From Methanobacteriota archaeon (GTDB taxonomy: Archaea > Halobacteriota > Methanomicrobia > Methanomicrobiales > Methanoculleaceae), in the NCBI GenBank assembly GCA_023393455.1, contig JAEWLJ010000001.1:62001-126000 (forward strand): 64,000 nucleotides of DNA. Direction: 5' to 3'. Below are positions 60,573-64,000 of this stretch, one piece after another. A program made the translations under genes and the position numbers. Position 1 is the stretch's first letter, and the number at the start of each line of letters is the position of its first letter. The notes under the pieces were generated by a model. The model worked only from the letters and a program-made list of their open reading frames with translations, searched no databases and was not told the origin of the DNA.

Positions 60573-61856
60573 ATGCGTTGGCAATACCTACCCGTACTGA
60601 TGCTCCTGCTGGCACTCCTGGCTGCGCCGGGGGCGGCGCAGGGTGTTAAATACCTCTATGGAAGCCCCGATCTGTCGGCAACAATCTCCGGTACCAATCA
60701 GTTTGCACCGGGGGACGAGACCCAGCTCGGGGTCATCGTATCCAACAGCGGCCTGAATACCCATAAGATGGTCGGTTCGGCCCTCGTCACCCCCGATGAT
60801 CAGCCGAACACCGCAAAACTGGTCACCGTGACGCTCAAGAGCAGTGACGCGCCGTTCACCGTCAAGACGGATCCCCAGTTCATGAGAGACATCGCGGGCG
60901 GCGCCGCCGCGAACGCCGTCTTCAACGTGAAGGTGGCAGACTCCGCCGAGCCGGGCACCTACACGCTGCCGCTCGAGGTGACCTACACCTACCTGCAGGA
61001 CGCTGAAGATTACGGCGACGTTCTCCGCTACAACTACCAGAAGAAGACCCTGACCCTGCCGCTCACCGTGCGGGTCACGCCCAACCTCCAGGTCGAGGTC
61101 CTTGATCTCCGCTCCGAGTCGCTGAACGTCGGCACGGAAGGCTACGTCTACATGACCCTGAAGAACGTCGGTCACGAGACGGCAGAGAAGGCGATCGCGA
61201 TTGTCACGAGAAGCGGCTCGAGCCCGCTCATCCCCACCGACGGCAACGCATACATCGGGACGTTTGAACCGGGCGAGACGGTGGACGTGAAGTTCAAGGT
61301 CTCGGTCGCGAACACCGCAGAGCCCCAGTCCTACCCGCTGGACGTCGCGGTCACCTACGAGGACTATGAGGGCAAGACGGTGACCTCCAGGCCGGCGACG
61401 ATCGGCCTTCCCGTAGGCGGCAAGATCGCCTTCGAGGTCGTCTCACCCCCGCAGACGCTCTACCAGGGTCAGAAGAGCATCCTTGAAGTCGAGTATAAGA
61501 ACTCGGGAGCGGCAACGGTCTACAATGCCCAGGCACGGATCAGCGCCGTCGATCCCTTCACCAGCAGCGACGACACCGCCTTCCTCGGCGACCTCGCTCC
61601 GGGCGAGACAGCGACGGCACGGTTTGAGGTGAACGTCGACGGTGCCGGCACCGCGAAGGAGTACGGGATCGACTCCGAGATCCGCTACCGTGACAACCTC
61701 GACAACAGCAAGATATCGGACAGCATGAAGGTGCGGGTTGCGCTCGAGGCGAGGGAAGGCACGCTCTTCACCAATCCGGTCTTCCTGATTGCAGTCCTCG
61801 CTGTCATCGCCGGTGCAGGGTATTATATATTCGTGTACCGTAAGAAACAGAGATGA
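60573..61856 (+). CDS. COG1361-type surface protein with C-terminal anchor
   Basis: The 427-residue protein has a signal sequence (residues 1-22, cut after GAAQ), three or four Ig-like repeats of the COG1361/NEW3 type (for example YVYMTLKNVGHETAEKA and SILEVEYKNSGAATVYNA), and a C-terminal membrane segment (about 402-420) with YRKKQR. Such proteins belong to the methanogen cell envelope. AGGTG precedes the ATG. The stop overlaps the start of the phosphoglucose isomerase gene by ATGA. Its coexpression with a sugar enzyme suggests a role in sugar or glycan handling. Confidence 0.85.
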   Translation: MRWQYLPVLMLLLALLAAPGAAQGVKYLYGSPDLSATISGTNQFAPGDETQLGVIVSNSGLNTHKMVGSALVTPDDQPNTAKLVTVTLKSSDAPFTVKTDPQFMRDIAGGAAANAVFNVKVADSAEPGTYTLPLEVTYTYLQDAEDYGDVLRYNYQKKTLTLPLTVRVTPNLQVEVLDLRSESLNVGTEGYVYMTLKNVGHETAEKAIAIVTRSGSSPLIPTDGNAYIGTFEPGETVDVKFKVSVANTAEPQSYPLDVAVTYEDYEGKTVTSRPATIGLPVGGKIAFEVVSPPQTLYQGQKSILEVEYKNSGAATVYNAQARISAVDPFTSSDDTAFLGDLAPGETATARFEVNVDGAGTAKEYGIDSEIRYRDNLDNSKISDSMKVRVALEAREGTLFTNPVFLIAVLAVIAGAGYYIFVYRKKQR

Positions 61857-62575
61857 ACGGGTACTGGGACGGACCCAAAACGGAGCCGCAGGTAAGGATA
61901 ATCGAGGAAATGCGGGAGGTTCTCGCAGATCCCGGCTGCACCTCCGATCAGCCCCTCTATTTTATGTACCGGGATCTCGCGAAGAGTGAGAGTGACCGGG
62001 AATGGCTCCGGCAGCACCACATCCGCTACGACATCACCGTTATCCCTGCCCGGAGACTCTGCGGGGAGTACGTCAAGACGAAGGGCCACTACCACACCGA
62101 GAACCCGGCAGGAGAACTTTACCCGGAGATCTACGAGGTGCTCGAGGGGACGGGGCACTACCTCCTCCAGACCCGCGATGCCGACGACGTGGTGATGATC
62201 GAGGGCACCGCCGGCGACAAGATTCTGATCCCGCCGGGCTATGGTCACGTGACCATCAACCCGGCAGGGGAGGACCTCGTGATGGCAAACCTCGTCTCAT
62301 CAGAGTTCACGAGCAACTACGGCCCCTACGCAGACCTGAAAGGAGCCGCCTACTACGAGATGGAGGGCGGAGCACTGGTGAAGAACCCGCGCTACCCGGA
62401 CGCTCCGCCGGTGCGCTACTGCAACCCGGTGGAGGTCCCGGAGATCGGGATCGAGAGAGGGGTCGGGCTCTACGACCTGATCGGGCGACCGCGGTCGGTC
62501 GCGTTCCTGAACCACCCGGAGCAGTTCATGGAGATCTTCGCCGACGTGACCGGCGGATGTCTCGCGATGCGGTAG
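61853..62575 (+). CDS. pgiA: Cupin-type glucose-6-phosphate isomerase
   Basis: This 240-residue metalloenzyme interconverts glucose-6-phosphate and fructose-6-phosphate. The cupin metal site is in KGHYHTENPAGELYPEIYEV (about 76-95), with the two His, the Glu and, later, the third His in GYGHVTINP (about 127-135). This type occurs in euryarchaea and is unrelated to the common PGI. The upstream neighbour is a surface protein, and a sugar-type regulator with a palindrome controls the operon. Length and motifs are normal. Confidence 0.9.
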   Translation: MNGYWDGPKTEPQVRIIEEMREVLADPGCTSDQPLYFMYRDLAKSESDREWLRQHHIRYDITVIPARRLCGEYVKTKGHYHTENPAGELYPEIYEVLEGTGHYLLQTRDADDVVMIEGTAGDKILIPPGYGHVTINPAGEDLVMANLVSSEFTSNYGPYADLKGAAYYEMEGGALVKNPRYPDAPPVRYCNPVEVPEIGIERGVGLYDLIGRPRSVAFLNHPEQFMEIFADVTGGCLAMR

Positions 62576-62920
62576 AGAGGGGAAGGCGCGTTTAACCCTA
62601 CCCCACCTGTTGTTCTTTAGGACACAACACAGCCCATGCGCGGCTTTCCACCGTATATCGCCACGCGGCGGAGACGGCTCGCGGGGAGCATCCCCTCCCC
62701 TGTCTCTGTCACATAAGGGGGCACTGTAACCCACCCCACCCGGCCTTCGGCCTCCTCCCCCTTCCTGCGGGGCGGGGGCAATACGTGGCGATAACCCCCA
62801 CGGTCCACTATATTGGACTCTTACTGTCCCGGTCGTCCTGTCCTTCATCGCCCGGAGTTCTATGACTCTCGGGTTATCCCTCAACGGAGGGACACCAAAT
62901 CACCACCAGGCGCCTTCCGC
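62576..62920. other. Gene-free stretch with a long-range inverted repeat
   Basis: No gene is supported in these 345 bases. TATCGCCACG (62656-62665) and CGTGGCGATA (62784-62793) are a perfect 10+10 inverted repeat 118 bases apart. They enclose a C-rich segment with a hairpin GGCC-TTC-GGCC near 62740. It may fold as a structured RNA or be the trace of a small element. No transposase was seen. Confidence 0.3.
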
Positions 62921-63811
62921 TCAGGATCGCCGGACCTCGTCAAGCACCTGGCACGTCCGGCAGATCCGCCCGCAGGGCTCCCCGCACCGCTCGCAGACCC
63001 GGAGACCTTCGCCGGTAACCCTCTCCGGCTCCCGGAGGGCCTCGCCGAGGTTCACGAGGGAGTACTTCGTCGCCGGGTGGCGGTGGGCGTAGTCGTCGAG
63101 GATACCCCGGACGTCGCCCCGGAGAGCGTCGCCCGCATAGGGGCAGCCCTCGAGGTCGAACCCCTCGACGTGGAGGAAGGCGTACAGCGCCACCTCGCGC
63201 TCCGGGATGTACATGAACGGCTTGATCCGGGGAACCATCCCCGCCACCTCCCGCGTGGGGCGGGTGAGCCGGTCGGCATCACCCCGGAGAGCGTTCATCA
63301 GGACCGACTGGGCCTCGTCGTCCAGGTTGAACCCATAGGCAAACTTCGTGACGCCATGCTCGCGGGCGATCCGGTTCATCAGCGCCCGGCGAAGCACGCC
63401 GCAGTAGGAGCAGGAGAGGTTCGTCCCCTTCCTGCCCACGATCTCATCGAGCGTGATCCCGTATTCGTCGCGAAACGTTGCCGTCACCCAGGGGATGTCC
63501 ATGCTCTCGGCGATCTTCCGCGCCTGGTTCGGGTCGCGATAGCCGGATATCCCCTCGTCCACCGTGATCGCCATCAGTCGGACGCCCCGGCGATCGCCAA
63601 GGAGCCGGTGGAGGAAGAAGAGGACGGCGCTCGAATCCTTGCCCCCCGAGAGCGCCACCGCCACAGTATCCCCCGACTCTATCCAGCGGTGCTTCCGGAT
63701 CGCCCGCTTCGCCTTCGCCTCGAAATCCCGGTTGAAGTGCTGCTCGCAGAGGTGCAGCCCGGAGTATCGCTGGAAGAGAATTGCGTCGCGGTGGCACTTG
63801 CTGCACTTCAT
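62921..63811 (-). CDS. TtuA/Ncs6-type tRNA 2-thiolation enzyme
   Basis: The 296-residue protein belongs to the tRNA 2-thiouridine family. The N-terminal zinc finger has C3-x2-C6 and C22-x2-H25. The PP-loop ATP-binding motif is ALSGGKDSS (about 53-61). The Fe-S or catalytic cysteines are in LSCSYCG (about 130-136), and a third Cys follows in EGCPYAG. The C-terminal CERCGEPCGRICRTC binds a second zinc. It adenylates uridine and transfers sulfur at position 34 or 54. Which of these it does cannot be told here. It diverges from the gene at 63861. Confidence 0.87.
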   Translation of the reverse strand: MKCSKCHRDAILFQRYSGLHLCEQHFNRDFEAKAKRAIRKHRWIESGDTVAVALSGGKDSSAVLFFLHRLLGDRRGVRLMAITVDEGISGYRDPNQARKIAESMDIPWVTATFRDEYGITLDEIVGRKGTNLSCSYCGVLRRALMNRIAREHGVTKFAYGFNLDDEAQSVLMNALRGDADRLTRPTREVAGMVPRIKPFMYIPEREVALYAFLHVEGFDLEGCPYAGDALRGDVRGILDDYAHRHPATKYSLVNLGEALREPERVTGEGLRVCERCGEPCGRICRTCQVLDEVRRS

Positions 63812-63860
63812 GCTTTCTCGATCATCCTTTTATCACCGCGCTACATAAATGGTGTAGAAG

Positions 63861-64000
63861 ATGCCTGTTCCTGCAGAATACGTACGAACCCTTCACGCCT
63901 ACGAACTCCGGATCCTGATCACTCTCGAACGTCTCATGCGCCGGTACCGGTGGGTGCCGCTCGAGGTGCTCAAGTCGTCCACGAGGTTCTCGGAGTCCGA
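63861..64000 (+). CDS. Partial gene at the right edge, possibly phenylalanine-tRNA ligase alpha
   Basis: Only the first 46 residues are in view (MPVPAEYVRTLHAYELRILI, then the Arg-rich LMRRYRWVPLEVLKSSTRFSESE). A helix-turn-helix-like start of the pattern ELRILITLERL fits the winged-helix N-terminus of archaeal PheS, which regularly opens this way. Other DNA- or RNA-binding proteins are possible. A TATA-like ACATAAATG precedes it. It is divergent from the tRNA thiolation gene. Confidence 0.4.
   Translation, partial: MPVPAEYVRTLHAYELRILITLERLMRRYRWVPLEVLKSSTRFSES

Noticed and set aside
62576..62920. CRISPR array or tRNA gene
   Set aside because: No regularly spaced repeats and no cloverleaf with a T-arm consensus were seen; there is only one inverted repeat and C-rich DNA.

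Overview
The window looks like chromosomal DNA of a high-GC methanogenic archaeon, most like the order Methanomicrobiales (Methanoculleus-type). This is inferred from gene content, not from a marker gene: no mcr, rRNA or tRNA gene was seen. The archaeal signs are a geranylgeranyl reductase with its small ferredoxin, a cupin-type phosphoglucose isomerase, a TrmB-type regulator, a lone NrpR effector domain, COG1361-type surface proteins, a TtuA-type tRNA thiolase, anaerobic cobalamin synthesis genes, and TATA boxes placed for leaderless or short-leader transcripts. Coding is dense and operons commonly overlap at ATGA junctions.

Layout. 1-5.3 kb: end of a CDGSH iron-sulfur protein, a RelE-type toxin-antitoxin pair, a CPBP protease, an MFS exporter, an aldo/keto reductase, and a cupredoxin-fold lipoprotein without copper ligands. 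5.3-9.8 kb: cbiA diverging from a cbiMNQO cobalt/nickel ECF importer, with a duplicated operator-like site between them. 9.9-15.4 kb: pyruvate kinase, a CDF metal exporter, a dolichol-kinase-like protein, a DUF885-like protein and a membrane exporter. 15.4-30.6 kb: an accessory block with AT-rich flanks. One operon reads SBP-methyltransferase-SBP-methyltransferase-permease-permease-ATPase-ATPase. A convergent second operon reads SBP-permease-permease-ATPase-ATPase, and a third methyltransferase diverges from it. I think this is the best candidate for an undescribed system: uptake of a small molecule or metal chelate coupled to methylation.

30.6-34.3 kb: a Cache-domain protein, two DNA methyltransferases of DpnA/DpnM type with no recognisable nuclease, and an IS5-family remnant. 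34.3-40 kb: a tight cobalamin operon cbiT-cbiL-cbiF-cbiG-cbiH-cbiC-cbiD-cbiE. 40-44.2 kb: ferredoxin plus geranylgeranyl reductase, a TrkA-type protein, RNase HII and a site-2 protease. 44.3-50.3 kb: an orphan LIV-type binding protein, an NfeD-stomatin pair, a PAP2 phosphatase, MarC, and a possible PD-(D/E)XK protein with a repeat tail. 50.5-54.7 kb: a MacB-type ABC exporter with a surface protein. 54.8-64 kb: CBS-type family II pyrophosphatase, a flavin disulfide reductase with an unknown partner, the NrpR-domain protein, a TrmB regulator divergent from a surface protein/phosphoglucose isomerase operon around a perfect palindrome, TtuA, and the start of a possible pheS.

The metal and cofactor theme is strong: cobalt/nickel uptake, corrin ring synthesis and cbiA lie on both sides of the transporter-methyltransferase block. 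That makes a metal-chelate function attractive, but it is not proven.
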